A stretch of DNA of 64,000 nt, taken from NCBI GenBank assembly GCA_002167435.2, contig NHBR02000140.1:73473-137472 (forward strand). The letters are read 5' to 3'. This stretch comes from Allomuricauda sp. TMED12. GTDB lineage: Bacteria; Bacteroidota; Bacteroidia; Flavobacteriales; Flavobacteriaceae. Numbering within the stretch: the first letter of the stretch is position 1; every line of letters starts with the position of its first letter. This document shows positions 10,284-18,406 of the stretch, piece after piece. The notes beneath the pieces were generated by a model that was given only the letters and a program-made list of their open reading frames with translations, was not told the origin of the DNA and ran no database searches. The translations under genes and the position numbers were made by a program.

Positions 10284-10892
10284 ATGGCTTTTGAATTACC
10301 TAAGTTACCGTATGCATACGATGCATTGGAACCACATATAGATGCAAGAACCATGGAAATCCACCATACCAAGCATCACAATGGCTACACCACTAAATTA
10401 AACGCTGCTATTGAAGGAACAGATTTGGCCGGAAAAGGAATTGAAGAAATCCTTACTGGTTTGGATATGTCCAACACCGCAGTTAGAAACAATGGAGGAG
10501 GATTTTTTAACCACAGCCTTTTTTGGGAAGTAATGTCACCAAACGGTGGTGGAACTCCATCTGGAGAATTGGCCTCCGCCATTGATGAAGCTTTTGGTTC
10601 TTTTGATGCGTTCAAAGAAAAATTCAGTGCCGCTGCGGGGTCAAGATTTGGGTCAGGTTGGGCTTGGTTGTGTGTGCACAAAGGAGGAAAAGTGGAAATT
10701 TGCTCCACTCCAAACCAAGACAATCCCATTATGCCAGGAGTAGGTTGTGGAGGTTATCCCATTTTGGGCTTGGATGTTTGGGAACATGCATACTATCTAC
10801 ATTATCAGAATAGAAGACCTGAATATATCTCAGAGTTTTTCAGTGTAATTAACTGGGATAAAGTTTCCGAGAATTACGCAGCAAGCAAATAA
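10284..10892 (+). CDS. Superoxide dismutase, Mn-type (or cambialistic)
   Basis: Converts superoxide to oxygen and hydrogen peroxide in the cytoplasm; no signal peptide is seen. The 202 residues match the Fe/Mn SOD family. The four metal ligands are His27, His77, Asp164 and His168, the last two inside DVWEHAYY. Residues that discriminate the metal point to manganese: glycines before NHSLFW in place of the Fe-type Gln, and Gln in TPNQDNP in the C-terminal half. Cambialistic use cannot be excluded. It is divergent from addA and followed by a very strong terminator. ATG start. Confidence 0.93.
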   Translation: MAFELPKLPYAYDALEPHIDARTMEIHHTKHHNGYTTKLNAAIEGTDLAGKGIEEILTGLDMSNTAVRNNGGGFFNHSLFWEVMSPNGGGTPSGELASAIDEAFGSFDAFKEKFSAAAGSRFGSGWAWLCVHKGGKVEICSTPNQDNPIMPGVGCGGYPILGLDVWEHAYYLHYQNRRPEYISEFFSVINWDKVSENYAASK

Positions 10893-10914
10893 GAGTTGGC
10901 TTGCCTATAAAATC

Positions 10915-10947
10915 AAAGCCCTGCACGAAAGTGTGGGGCTTTTTTAG
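10915..10947 (+). terminator. Intrinsic terminator of the superoxide dismutase gene
   Basis: A 12-bp stem (10915-10926 with 10931-10942, two G-U pairs), GAAA tetraloop and a T run. The GAAA loop and U tract make this a strong Rho-independent terminator. Confidence 0.92.
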
Positions 10948-10960
10948 TTTTAGTTTTTTT

Positions 10961-11146
10961 AAATAGAAAAGGGCGAGGAAGTCCTCACCCTTTTCGTCCC
11001 AAATCTTACCATAAACTTAACCTACTTATGCTATGGCGAGACTAAAATACTGGTATTGTGAGAAATAACAAAGGTTTTTAAAAAATATTTTGCTTTTTGA
11101 AAGAAAAAGAAAACGTGTAGTTCATCGATAAAAATGTTAAAACCTT
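10961..11146 (-). ncRNA. Candidate small RNA, tandem copy 1 (conserved 39-nt core plus terminator)
   Basis: Read on the minus strand, an exact TAnnTTTG box (TATATTTG, 11160-11153) is followed by an AU-rich segment containing a TTTATCGATGAA box (11132-11121), then the conserved core at 11036-10998, then a terminator hairpin (10967-10979 with 10982-10994, one mismatch) and a T-rich tail. The core differs from the other two copies by a single base, T for C, and this changes CCAT/ATGG end pairing to CCATA/TATGG, a longer stem. No convincing ORF. Inferred to be a small RNA of about 185 nt; the family is not identified. Rfam Flavo-1 should be tested. Confidence 0.6.
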
Positions 11147-11451
11147 GGTAGTCAAATATAAAGAAGCCGGAGCACGCTCCGGCTTCTTTCCCCAAATCTT
11201 ACCATGAACTTAACCTACTTATGCTATGGTTCTCCAAATGTAAGCTAAGCAGTGTTTTTGTACCTAAGCTTTTAGATGAAACTCCCTTAAATGGGTTGAA
11301 GTGTTCAGCGAGGCCTGCTTATTGATAAATGTCAAGAAAACTAGGTGGGCTTTTTTCTGATTGGGAAAAGTGCAGAAAATAAAAAAGGTGGAATAGCTTC
11401 CACCTTTTTTGCCCCAAATCTTACCATGAACTTAACCTACTTATGCTATGG
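10998..11451 (-). repeat. Three direct copies of a conserved 39-bp element
   Basis: Copies at 10998-11036, 11191-11229 and 11413-11451 share the sequence read on the minus strand as CCATAGCATAAGTAGGTTAA followed by an ATGG-containing half ending in GATTTGGG. Copies 2 and 3 are identical and copy 1 has one substitution. Spacing is 193 and 222 bp, and the intervening sequence is not repeated. The ends CCAT and ATGG can pair. Confidence 0.9.
11157..11345 (-). ncRNA. Candidate small RNA, tandem copy 2 (conserved 39-nt core plus terminator)
   Basis: The conserved core is at 11229-11191 on the minus strand, directly followed by a perfect 13-bp terminator stem (11161-11173 with 11176-11188) and a T-rich tail. 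The 5' part is variable but holds TTTATCAATAAGC at 11329-11317, resembling the TTTATCGATGAA box of copies 1 and 3. The stem sequence of the terminator is unrelated to those of the other copies, so the core, not the terminator, is what is conserved. The 5' end is not defined; the stated limit is approximate. Confidence 0.58.
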
Positions 11452-11545
11452 CAGATACTAAAGTAGGATTGCGGGTTTCTGGTTGTATAAAAACCCGCTA
11501 TACTGCTAGTTTCATCGATAAAGTGCACGCTTTGCACTCTTTTTC
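11375..11545 (-). ncRNA. Candidate small RNA, tandem copy 3 (conserved 39-nt core plus terminator)
   Basis: Nearest copy to purF. The core is at 11451-11413 on the minus strand and is identical to copy 2 across 39 nt. It is followed by a perfect 13-bp terminator (11381-11393 with 11398-11410) ending in a run of six T. Upstream are an extra hairpin (8-bp arms 11471-11478 and 11491-11498) and the TTTATCGATGAA box (11522-11511). A further 6-bp hairpin at about 11523-11538 could end purF transcription or mark a processing point. It may be a purF 3' UTR product or an independent RNA. Confidence 0.57.
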
Positions 11546-11556
11546 TATGTAACTGA

Positions 11557-13455
11557 TTAATAAGCTCTTTGGTTCTTTCCCTCAAAAAAGTTGACAAAAG
11601 CCTTGTTGACTATTCTGTTTCCGCCGGGTGTTGGATAATTACCTGTGAAATACCAATCTCCCAAGTTGTGGGGGCAGGCACTGTGCAACCCTTCAATGGT
11701 CTGATAGATAATCTCAACCTCGGCATTGATACCTTCCGGACTTAAGATCTCACCAATCTTTTTTGAAATCTGTTTCGCCGAAAAAGGCGCATAAAATTCC
11801 TTAACATAATTTACCGCATCCTTGTTTGAAGGATCTGTCTGGGTCAAACACTTTTCATAGATTTCCTTGATCAAATGTGTAGTGCCATGATCTTCATGCA
11901 ATGCCTTAGCGGCCTTAAAAGCAACAAAATCTTCCAGCTTAGCCATATCAATACCGTAGCAATCAGGGTAACGTATTTGCGGAGCTGAGGAAACAACAAC
12001 AATCTTTTTCGGAGAAAGTCTATCCAATATTTTTAGAATACTTCGTTTTAATGTCGTTCCCCGAACAATACTATCATCGATAATAACAAGGTTGTCCGTG
12101 CTCTTTACAGAACCGTATGAAATATCATAAACATGGGTAACCAAATCATCTCTGCTACTATCTTGGGTAATAAAGGTTCTCAGCTTCGCATCTTTGATGG
12201 CCACTTTTTCTATGCGTGGCCTAACACTCAATATTTTATGAAGCTGTTCTCCCGTCATATTCGGCCCCAGGGCTAAAATTTGTTCCTCCTTTTTCTTGTT
12301 GAGGTAATTTTGAGCCTCTTTTACCATTCCAAAAAAGGAAGTCTCTGCTGTATTGGGGATATAGGAGAAAACCGCGTTCTCCAAATCGTTGTCTATGGAC
12401 TTCAATATTTCTGGAAATACCAGTTTCCCCAATTTTTTTCTTTCCTGATAGATTTCTTTATCACTACCTCGGGAGAAATAGATGCGTTCAAAAGAACAAG
12501 CCTTACGTTCGGTCGGCTCCAAAATCTTTTTCAGGGCCGTGGAACCACTTTTCTTGATGATAACGGCATGTCCGGGATCTAGCTCTTTTACATCTTCAAA
12601 ATTAACGTTGAATACGGTTTGTATTACAGGACGTTCCGATGCCACCACCACAACTTCATCATCTTGGTAGTAATATGCGGGTCGTATTCCCGCAGGATCC
12701 CTCATTACAAAGGCGTCACCATGGCCAATAAGTCCGCTCATGGCATAGCCGCCATCCCAGTTTTTAGAGGCCTTTCTCAAAATCTTTGCCACATTCAAAC
12801 GTTCTGCAATAAGGGCAGAGGCTTCTCTTTTTGTATATCCTTCTTTTTTGATTTGTTTGTAGAGCTTGGCAACGGCATCATCCAGAAAGTGACCGATTTT
12901 TTCCATTACGGTTACCGTATCGGCTTTTTCCTTGGGGTGCTGCCCAAGTTCCACCAGGTTCCCAAAGAGCTCATCAACATTGGTCATGTTAAAGTTACCC
13001 GCAACAATAAGGTTACGGTGCATCCAGTTGTTCTGTCTCAAAAAGGGATGTACATTCTCAATACTGTTTTTGCCAAAGGTGCCATAGCGAACGTGCCCCA
13101 TCAAAAGTTCTCCGATATAGGGAATGTTCTTTTTTTGCCAAGCCACGTCATCCTCATGTTCCGGATGCTCGGTCAAGGCAGTATTGATACGGTTGTTGAT
13201 TTGGGCAAAAATATCCTGAATGGGCTGTTGTTGGGCCGACCTTACGCGGCTCATGTACCTTTCTCCTGGATCCATGTCCATTTTAATACTTGCAAAACCA
13301 GCTCCGTCTTGTCCACGGTTGTGCTGTTTCTCCATCATTAGGTACATCTTATTTACGCCGTAAAATGCAGTGCCGTACTTTTCTTTGTAGTACTCCAGGG
13401 GTTTAAGCAAACGGATCAACGATATTCCGCATTCGTGCTTAATGGGATCACTCAT
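11557..13455 (-). CDS. purF: Amidophosphoribosyltransferase, long flavobacterial form
   Basis: First committed step of purine synthesis: PRPP and glutamine to phosphoribosylamine. The class II glutaminase domain comes first, with the nucleophile Cys9 in KHECGISL, which implies removal of eight N-terminal residues, then RGQDGAGF and the MGHVRYGTFG segment. The C-terminal phosphoribosyltransferase half has the PRPP loop VIIDDSIVRGTTLKRSI. At 632 residues it is longer than the roughly 500-residue E. coli enzyme; a long form is usual in Flavobacteriia. It lies 44 bp downstream of a PfkB-type kinase and upstream of the three tandem RNA elements. ATG start. Confidence 0.92.
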   Translation of the reverse strand: MSDPIKHECGISLIRLLKPLEYYKEKYGTAFYGVNKMYLMMEKQHNRGQDGAGFASIKMDMDPGERYMSRVRSAQQQPIQDIFAQINNRINTALTEHPEHEDDVAWQKKNIPYIGELLMGHVRYGTFGKNSIENVHPFLRQNNWMHRNLIVAGNFNMTNVDELFGNLVELGQHPKEKADTVTVMEKIGHFLDDAVAKLYKQIKKEGYTKREASALIAERLNVAKILRKASKNWDGGYAMSGLIGHGDAFVMRDPAGIRPAYYYQDDEVVVVASERPVIQTVFNVNFEDVKELDPGHAVIIKKSGSTALKKILEPTERKACSFERIYFSRGSDKEIYQERKKLGKLVFPEILKSIDNDLENAVFSYIPNTAETSFFGMVKEAQNYLNKKKEEQILALGPNMTGEQLHKILSVRPRIEKVAIKDAKLRTFITQDSSRDDLVTHVYDISYGSVKSTDNLVIIDDSIVRGTTLKRSILKILDRLSPKKIVVVSSAPQIRYPDCYGIDMAKLEDFVAFKAAKALHEDHGTTHLIKEIYEKCLTQTDPSNKDAVNYVKEFYAPFSAKQISKKIGEILSPEGINAEVEIIYQTIEGLHSACPHNLGDWYFTGNYPTPGGNRIVNKAFVNFFEGKNQRAY

Positions 13456-13463
13456 AACAAATC

Positions 13464-13493
13464 AAATAAAAAAGCCCCGAAATTTTCAGGGCA
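13464..13493 (-). terminator. Intrinsic terminator after the PfkB-type kinase gene
   Basis: A 9-bp stem (GCCCTGAAA with TTTCGGGGC on the minus strand, one U-G pair) followed by six T. It lies between the kinase stop and the purF start, so purF is transcribed separately or by read-through. Confidence 0.82.
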
Positions 13494-13498
13494 AACAT

Positions 13499-14425
13499 TT
13501 ACGTTAATTCAATATTGAACTGTGTCAGTTCTTTAAACTGTACCAAGCGGGCATCGACCTCGCTCTTTTCTAAATTTACCATACGTTCGGTTCCAAAGCG
13601 TTCCACACAGAACGATGCCAAATTGGAGCCGTGAATAATGGCGTTCTTCATACTTTCAAAAGATATGTTGCCTGCTTCGGTCAAATATCCTGCAAAACCG
13701 CCTGCAAAAGTGTCTCCTGCACCGGTTGGGTCAAAAACTTCTTCCAAAGGAAGAGCAGGGGCAAAGAAAATATTGTCTTTATGGAACAAGAGAGCGCCGT
13801 GCTCCCCTTTTTTAATCACCACATATTTAGGCCCCATGGCCTCAATCTTTGCAGCAGCTTTTACCAAGGAATATTCGTTGGTCATTTGTCTTGCCTCCTC
13901 ATCATTAATGGTTATAACATCGATTTTGGAGATTACCGCCATCAATTCATCCCATGTATTGTCCATCCAAAAATTCATGGTATCCAAAACTATAAGTTTT
14001 GGTCGTTTTTTCATTTGATTAATTACACTCAACTGGATGTTTGGGTGAAGATTACCCAACATTACGATATCAGCATCGGCATAATCACTGGGTACAACGG
14101 GATTAAAATCGGCCAAAGTATTTAGTTCGGTGGCCAAGGTATCTCTTGAATTAAGGTCGTTGTGATATTTTCCTTCCCAAAAGAAGGTTTTGCCACCTTT
14201 TACCACTTCAACTCCTGAAAGGTCAATGTCTTTATTTTTAAAAATGTCCATGTAAGATTGTGGAAAATCATCTCCCACTACGGATACAATTGCGGAGTCT
14301 ATCTTAAATTGTGAAGCTGCCAAGCCGATAAAGGTGCCAGCGCCACCCAAAATCCTTCCTGTTTTCCCGAACGGTGTTTCAATGGCATCAAAGGCCATGG
14401 TTCCCACGATCAGTAATTTACCCAT
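13499..14425 (-). CDS. PfkB-family carbohydrate/nucleoside kinase
   Basis: ATP-dependent kinase of the ribokinase superfamily, 308 residues. The signature DPTGAGDTFAGGFAGYL near residues 230-246 holds the catalytic Asp and the anion hole, and the N-terminal GGAGTFIGLAASQF segment is the substrate-side glycine pair. The substrate is not readable; adenosine or ribose-type kinases are possible, and the position just upstream of purF fits a purine-related role (inference). ATG start at 14425 with an exact TAnnTTTG -7 box 16 nt upstream, and a terminator directly after the stop, so it is likely monocistronic. Confidence 0.88.
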   Translation of the reverse strand: MGKLLIVGTMAFDAIETPFGKTGRILGGAGTFIGLAASQFKIDSAIVSVVGDDFPQSYMDIFKNKDIDLSGVEVVKGGKTFFWEGKYHNDLNSRDTLATELNTLADFNPVVPSDYADADIVMLGNLHPNIQLSVINQMKKRPKLIVLDTMNFWMDNTWDELMAVISKIDVITINDEEARQMTNEYSLVKAAAKIEAMGPKYVVIKKGEHGALLFHKDNIFFAPALPLEEVFDPTGAGDTFAGGFAGYLTEAGNISFESMKNAIIHGSNLASFCVERFGTERMVNLEKSEVDARLVQFKELTQFNIELT

Positions 14426-14441
14426 TCCCTAATTTTTGCTG

Positions 14442-14449
14442 CAAATATA
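14442..14449 (-). promoter_or_regulatory. -7 box of the PfkB-type kinase gene
   Basis: TATATTTG on the minus strand, an exact TAnnTTTG match; TTC at a 20-nt spacing could act as a weak -33 element. Confidence 0.6.
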
Positions 14450-14605
14450 CGGTTTGATATTCCATATTGGAATCATTGGCATAGGTTTTAAAAAAAAGAG
14501 TGGGTAAATACAAGTTCAAGCTATAGTTTTGGGCTTGAGTGCTTGTGCGAAAGGAGGGTGTTTTTCAAGTCTTACATCTAGCGTCTGATTTCCGATTTCT
14601 CAGAT

Positions 14606-15241
14606 CTATTTTCTTCCAAAGTCTGCCGGAATTTCACCCCAGGCCTTGGTCTCCCACTTCACGATAGGAGTGTTGAACCTGTTTTTTTTCAGCCATTCCT
14701 CGGCCCGTTCAATAAGTTCGAACAATTGAGCATTTTTGGCTGTTTTTTGCAACTTGGTGCCACACTTTTTCTTTCGAACCCACCCAATGGCGATTCTGGA
14801 ATCGGAATAAAGGATGCGTTCACTTTTTTGTTGCTTTAAAAAGGCAAGACCGTGGACCAAGGCCAAAAATTCCCCGACATTATTTGTTCCTTGCTGAAAA
14901 GGACCTTGGTGAAAAAGAACTCGCTTGGTTTTTGTGTCTACCCCGCGGTACTCCATTTTTCCGGGGTTTCCACTGGAAGCAGCATCTACCGCAATAGAAT
15001 CGTAATTGGGGTCTCCAATTTTTAGTAATTCCTCTGGGGTGAGCTCTGTTTTACCCTTGGATTTGCCTTTATATTCCAAATAATTGCCATTGAAGGCTTT
15101 TTTAGCCTCTTCAAAAGTGGCAAAGGATTTGTATTGTGCACCCTTTATTCCATCAATTTGTGCTTTGCAATCGACCCAAGATTCAAAAATACCGGGGTGC
15201 TTGCCTTTCCAGACTACATAGAACTTTTTTTTCTTGGCCAT
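14606..15241 (-). CDS. Viroplasmin domain-RNase H1 family protein
   Basis: Cleaves RNA in RNA-DNA hybrids. The 211 residues begin with a caulimovirus-type viroplasmin (RNase H1 N-terminal, hybrid-binding) domain, KKFYVVWKGKHPGIFESWVDC, and continue with an RNase H fold: first Asp in IAVDAASSGNPG, Glu in NNVGEFLALVHGL, Asp in LYSDSRIAIGW and a last Asp in WGEIPADFGRK. All four acidic metal ligands appear present. The stop of purN abuts the start (15241/15242), so the two are co-transcribed. ATG start. Confidence 0.9.
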   Translation of the reverse strand: MAKKKKFYVVWKGKHPGIFESWVDCKAQIDGIKGAQYKSFATFEEAKKAFNGNYLEYKGKSKGKTELTPEELLKIGDPNYDSIAVDAASSGNPGKMEYRGVDTKTKRVLFHQGPFQQGTNNVGEFLALVHGLAFLKQQKSERILYSDSRIAIGWVRKKKCGTKLQKTAKNAQLFELIERAEEWLKKNRFNTPIVKWETKAWGEIPADFGRK

Positions 15242-15805
15242 TTAGGATAAAAGTTTTTCAATCACTTTCGGAAAATGTTCATATTCCAATTGATGCACTT
15301 TTTTGGCAATGGAATTTGCATCGTCTGAAGGAATCACATCTGTTTTTGCTTGAAAAATGATGGCGCCCTCATCATAATTTTCGTTTACATAATGAATGGT
15401 AATACCGGTTTCAGTCTCCTTATTGTCCTTTACAGCTTGATGAACTTTATCCCCGTACATCCCTTTTCCTCCATATTTAGGTAACAAAGCAGGGTGAATA
15501 TTGATAATTTTATTCGGGAAAGCATCAATAAGGTTGGATGGAATCTTCCAAAGAAAACCGGCAAGTACAATTAAATCCGTGTTAAGTCCTTGTAAAAAAT
15601 TTACGACCGCATCAGAATCCTTAAATGCGGGCTTATTAAAGTAGAAAGCAGGCACTCCAAGACGGTCGCAACGCTCCAAGACCTTTGCCGAGTTCTTGTT
15701 GGTAAGCACCGCAGCCACTGTCACCTCTGGGTTTTCACGAAAAAAGGAAATAATATTTTCTGCATTTGACCCACTGCCCGATGCAAAGATGACAATTCGT
15801 TTCAT
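15242..15805 (-). CDS. purN: Phosphoribosylglycinamide formyltransferase
   Basis: Transfers a formyl group from 10-formyl-THF to GAR in purine synthesis. The 187 residues are the normal length. It begins with the GAR-binding FASGSGSNAENI, and the catalytic triad is visible as Asn and His in INIHPALLPKYGG and Asp in NENYDEGAIIFQA. It is divergent from acpP with about 160 bp between and leads directly into the RNase H gene. purF and a possible nucleoside kinase are in the same region, although in separate transcripts. ATG start. Confidence 0.95.
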   Translation of the reverse strand: MKRIVIFASGSGSNAENIISFFRENPEVTVAAVLTNKNSAKVLERCDRLGVPAFYFNKPAFKDSDAVVNFLQGLNTDLIVLAGFLWKIPSNLIDAFPNKIINIHPALLPKYGGKGMYGDKVHQAVKDNKETETGITIHYVNENYDEGAIIFQAKTDVIPSDDANSIAKKVHQLEYEHFPKVIEKLLS

Positions 15806-15904
15806 TCGTTAGGAATTCATGTGATTTTGGATTAAATTACGTCGGCTAAAATAATGTACATCATTTTAAGATCCTTAATTTAGAGCACATTTTATCGACA
15901 AATA

Positions 15905-15934
15905 GTGTATTTAATCCAAAGTTTTATATTTTTG
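15905..15934 (+). promoter_or_regulatory. Promoter of acpP
   Basis: An exact -7 box TATTTTTG (15927-15934) with GTG in place of TTG at the 19-nt spacing (15905-15907). It lies 34 nt ahead of the start codon. Confidence 0.65.
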
Positions 15935-15967
15935 CCAACGATTTAAATTTTTAAAACCACAATAATT

Positions 15968-16201
15968 ATGTCAGACATTGCATCAAGAGTAAAGGCTATC
16001 ATCGTTGATAAACTAGGTGTAGATGAAAATGAAGTAGTTGCAGAAGCTAGCTTTACCAACGACTTAGGAGCGGATTCCTTGGACACTGTTGAACTTATCA
16101 TGGAGTTTGAGAAAGAATTTGATATTCAGATACCAGATGACCAAGCAGAGAACATTGCTACTGTAGGTCAAGCAATTAGCTATATAGAAGAAGCTAAGTA
16201 A
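15968..16201 (+). CDS. acpP: Acyl carrier protein
   Basis: Carries fatty-acyl intermediates on 4'-phosphopantetheine. The 77-residue acidic protein has the attachment Ser37 in the [12 protein letters not shown] motif. It lies upstream of fabF, a conserved arrangement, but a strong terminator in the 101-bp gap suggests that most transcripts stop after acpP, giving much more ACP than FabF (inference). ATG start. Confidence 0.97.
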   Translation: MSDIASRVKAIIVDKLGVDENEVVAEASFTNDLGADSLDTVELIMEFEKEFDIQIPDDQAENIATVGQAISYIEEAK

Positions 16202-16227
16202 TTATATGATATATCGCTAGAGATTAT

Positions 16228-16268
16228 AAATTATCCATGTGGTTATTATCACATGGATAATTTTTTTT
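16228..16268 (+). terminator. Terminator or attenuator between acpP and fabF
   Basis: A perfect 14-bp stem (AAATTATCCATGTG with its complement), 8-nt loop and a run of T. It probably lets acpP be expressed above the downstream genes. Confidence 0.88.
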
Positions 16269-16302
16269 ATAATTTACGTCTAAAGGGTAAAAAAATAGTT
16301 CA

Positions 16303-17553
16303 ATGCAGTTAAAGCGAGTTGTAGTTACCGGAATGGGAGCGTTAACACCCATAGGTAACAATTTGGAAGCTTATTGGGAAGGACTACGGACCGGCAAGAG
16401 CGGTTCTGCCCCCATTACTTATTTCGATACAGAAAAATTTAAAACAAAGTTTGCCTGCGAGCTCAAAGGGTACGATTCTTCCGATTTTTTTGATCGTAAG
16501 GAAGCCAGAAAACTCGACAGGTTTGCCCAATATGCTTTGGTATCCTCAGATGAAGCCATAGCAGATTCTGGAATCGACTTGGACGTTGTTGACAAGTTTA
16601 AGGTAGGTGTTATATGGGGTGCAGGAATAGGAGGATTGGAAACTTTTCAAAATGAGGTGATCAATTACGCCAATGGCGATGGAACACCCCGGTTCAATCC
16701 ATTCTTCATTCCAAAAATGATTGCGGATATAGCACCAGGTAACATCTCCATTAAACATGGATTTATGGGACCAAACTATACTACTGTTTCTGCATGTGCC
16801 TCTTCTGCCAATGCCATGATAGACGCACTTAACTATATTAGGTTGGGACATTGCGATGTCGTTGTAACCGGAGGTAGTGAAGCTGCAGTAACTATGGCAG
16901 GTATGGGTGGATTTAATGCCATGCATGCGCTTTCCACAAGAAATGAAAGCCCAGAAACCGCTTCCAGACCATTCGATGCTACGCGCGACGGTTTTGTATT
17001 GGGAGAAGGAGGAGGAGCACTTATTTTGGAGGAATACGAACATGCGAAAGCAAGAGGTGCCAAGATATATGCTGAAGTTTTAGGTGGCGGACTGTCCAGT
17101 GACGCTTATCATATGACCGCACCGCATCCAGAAGGAATTGGAGTAGTACAGGTAATGAAAAATTGCTTGGAAAATGCCGGACTAAAACCCGAAGATGTCG
17201 ATGCTATAAATACGCACGGAACCTCTACGCCACTTGGTGACGTAGCAGAACTGAAGGCTATTTCTAAAGTATTTGGCGACCATGCCAAAGATATCAACAT
17301 CAATTCGACCAAATCCATGACCGGACACTTGTTGGGTGCTGCAGGAGCCATTGAGGCCATAGCATCCATTTTGGCCATGGAGCACAATCTAGTACCTCCT
17401 ACCATTAACCATAGTGTTGTTGATGAACAAATAGATCCATCATTAAACTTGACCTTAAACAAGGCTCAAGAGCGAGAAGTGAAGGTTGCCATGAGCAATA
17501 CGTTTGGCTTTGGAGGACACAATGCTTGTGTGTTATTCAAAAAATTAGGGTAG
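16303..17553 (+). CDS. fabF: 3-oxoacyl-ACP synthase II (KAS II)
   Basis: Condenses malonyl-ACP with acyl-ACP in fatty-acid elongation. The 416 residues hold the Cys-His-His triad: Cys165 in TVSACASSANAM, His305 in NTHGTSTPLGD and His342 in KSMTGHLLGAAG, with Lys337. The C-terminal glycine-rich FGFGGHNACVLF is typical. It lies downstream of acpP and 9 bp upstream of rnc. ATG start. Confidence 0.97.
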   Translation: MQLKRVVVTGMGALTPIGNNLEAYWEGLRTGKSGSAPITYFDTEKFKTKFACELKGYDSSDFFDRKEARKLDRFAQYALVSSDEAIADSGIDLDVVDKFKVGVIWGAGIGGLETFQNEVINYANGDGTPRFNPFFIPKMIADIAPGNISIKHGFMGPNYTTVSACASSANAMIDALNYIRLGHCDVVVTGGSEAAVTMAGMGGFNAMHALSTRNESPETASRPFDATRDGFVLGEGGGALILEEYEHAKARGAKIYAEVLGGGLSSDAYHMTAPHPEGIGVVQVMKNCLENAGLKPEDVDAINTHGTSTPLGDVAELKAISKVFGDHAKDININSTKSMTGHLLGAAGAIEAIASILAMEHNLVPPTINHSVVDEQIDPSLNLTLNKAQEREVKVAMSNTFGFGGHNACVLFKKLG

Positions 17554-17562
17554 TTTTGTAAC

Positions 17563-18300
17563 ATGAAACTTACTTCCAAAATATTCAATTCCCATCCGAG
17601 CACGGATGGGGATTTTTTTTTGGGAATGAAAAGAATTCTTGGGTTTAAGCCCAAAAACTTGGAAATCTATAAAACAGCGTTCCTTCATAGGTCCATGAAT
17701 AAAAAGGACGATAAGGGAAACCCGGTCAACTACGAACGTTTGGAATTTTTGGGTGACTCCATGCTTGGAACCATCATCTCTAAATATTTATATAACGAAG
17801 TTCCTGAAGGAGATGAAGGCTACTTAACCAAAATGCGCTCCAAAGTAGTTAGCAGAAAGCACCTTAACGAATTAGGGAAGGACTTGGGCTTATTGAAATA
17901 TGTGGAGAGTAGGATTCCTAAATCACATTTTGGAGAAAACATACACGGAAATGTTTTTGAGGCACTTGTGGGAGCCATTTACTTGGATCGAGGCTATAAC
18001 TATTGCGAAAAATTTATTGATGAGAGGGTTATAGAACCTTATGTGGACATTGAACAGCTGGAAGGAAAGGTAATCAGTTATAAGAGTTTAGTGATAGAAT
18101 GGTGTCAAAAGGAAAAGAAACCCTTTAATTATCATGTGTACGAAGATACAGGTAATGATGAGCTCAAGCACTTTGCTGTAAAACTGACCATTGGAGATAG
18201 AATGTTGGCAAAAGCAAGGGCCACATCCAAGAAAAAAGCGGAGGAAAAAGCATCCAAACGAGCCTATTTTGCACTACAGAGCAAGATAGAAAATCAGTAA
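17563..18300 (+). CDS. rnc: Ribonuclease III
   Basis: Double-strand-specific endoribonuclease for rRNA maturation and RNA decay. The signature NYERLEFLGDSMLG (residues 56-69) carries the catalytic Glu and Asp; GNVFEALVGAIYLDRG is the second acidic motif. A dsRNA-binding domain follows at about residues 165-240, ending KARATSKKKAEEKASKRAY. The 245-residue length is normal. It is 9 bp downstream of fabF and translationally close to it. ATG start. Confidence 0.96.
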   Translation: MKLTSKIFNSHPSTDGDFFLGMKRILGFKPKNLEIYKTAFLHRSMNKKDDKGNPVNYERLEFLGDSMLGTIISKYLYNEVPEGDEGYLTKMRSKVVSRKHLNELGKDLGLLKYVESRIPKSHFGENIHGNVFEALVGAIYLDRGYNYCEKFIDERVIEPYVDIEQLEGKVISYKSLVIEWCQKEKKPFNYHVYEDTGNDELKHFAVKLTIGDRMLAKARATSKKKAEEKASKRAYFALQSKIENQ

Positions 18301-18406
18301 CTTTAAATAACGATAAACTCAAACGTTTTCGCTTGTTTTATAAGTGTATTGTTTTGTATTAACTAGGCATTCATTAGGATTAAGCCTATATTTACCGTTC
18401 CGTGTT

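Noticed and set aside
10998-11451. The 39-bp repeats as a CRISPR array
   Set aside because: Only three copies, spacing about 190-220 bp, and each copy is tied to a terminator; no cas genes.
10970-11451. Short ORFs starting at the ATGG of each core (coding small peptides)
   Set aside because: After the shared first five codons the frames run into the unrelated terminator stems and give different peptides, so selection is unlikely to be on protein.
12619-13341. Plus-strand 240-codon open frame
   Set aside because: Lies fully inside purF, which has all catalytic motifs on the minus strand; composition is not protein-like.
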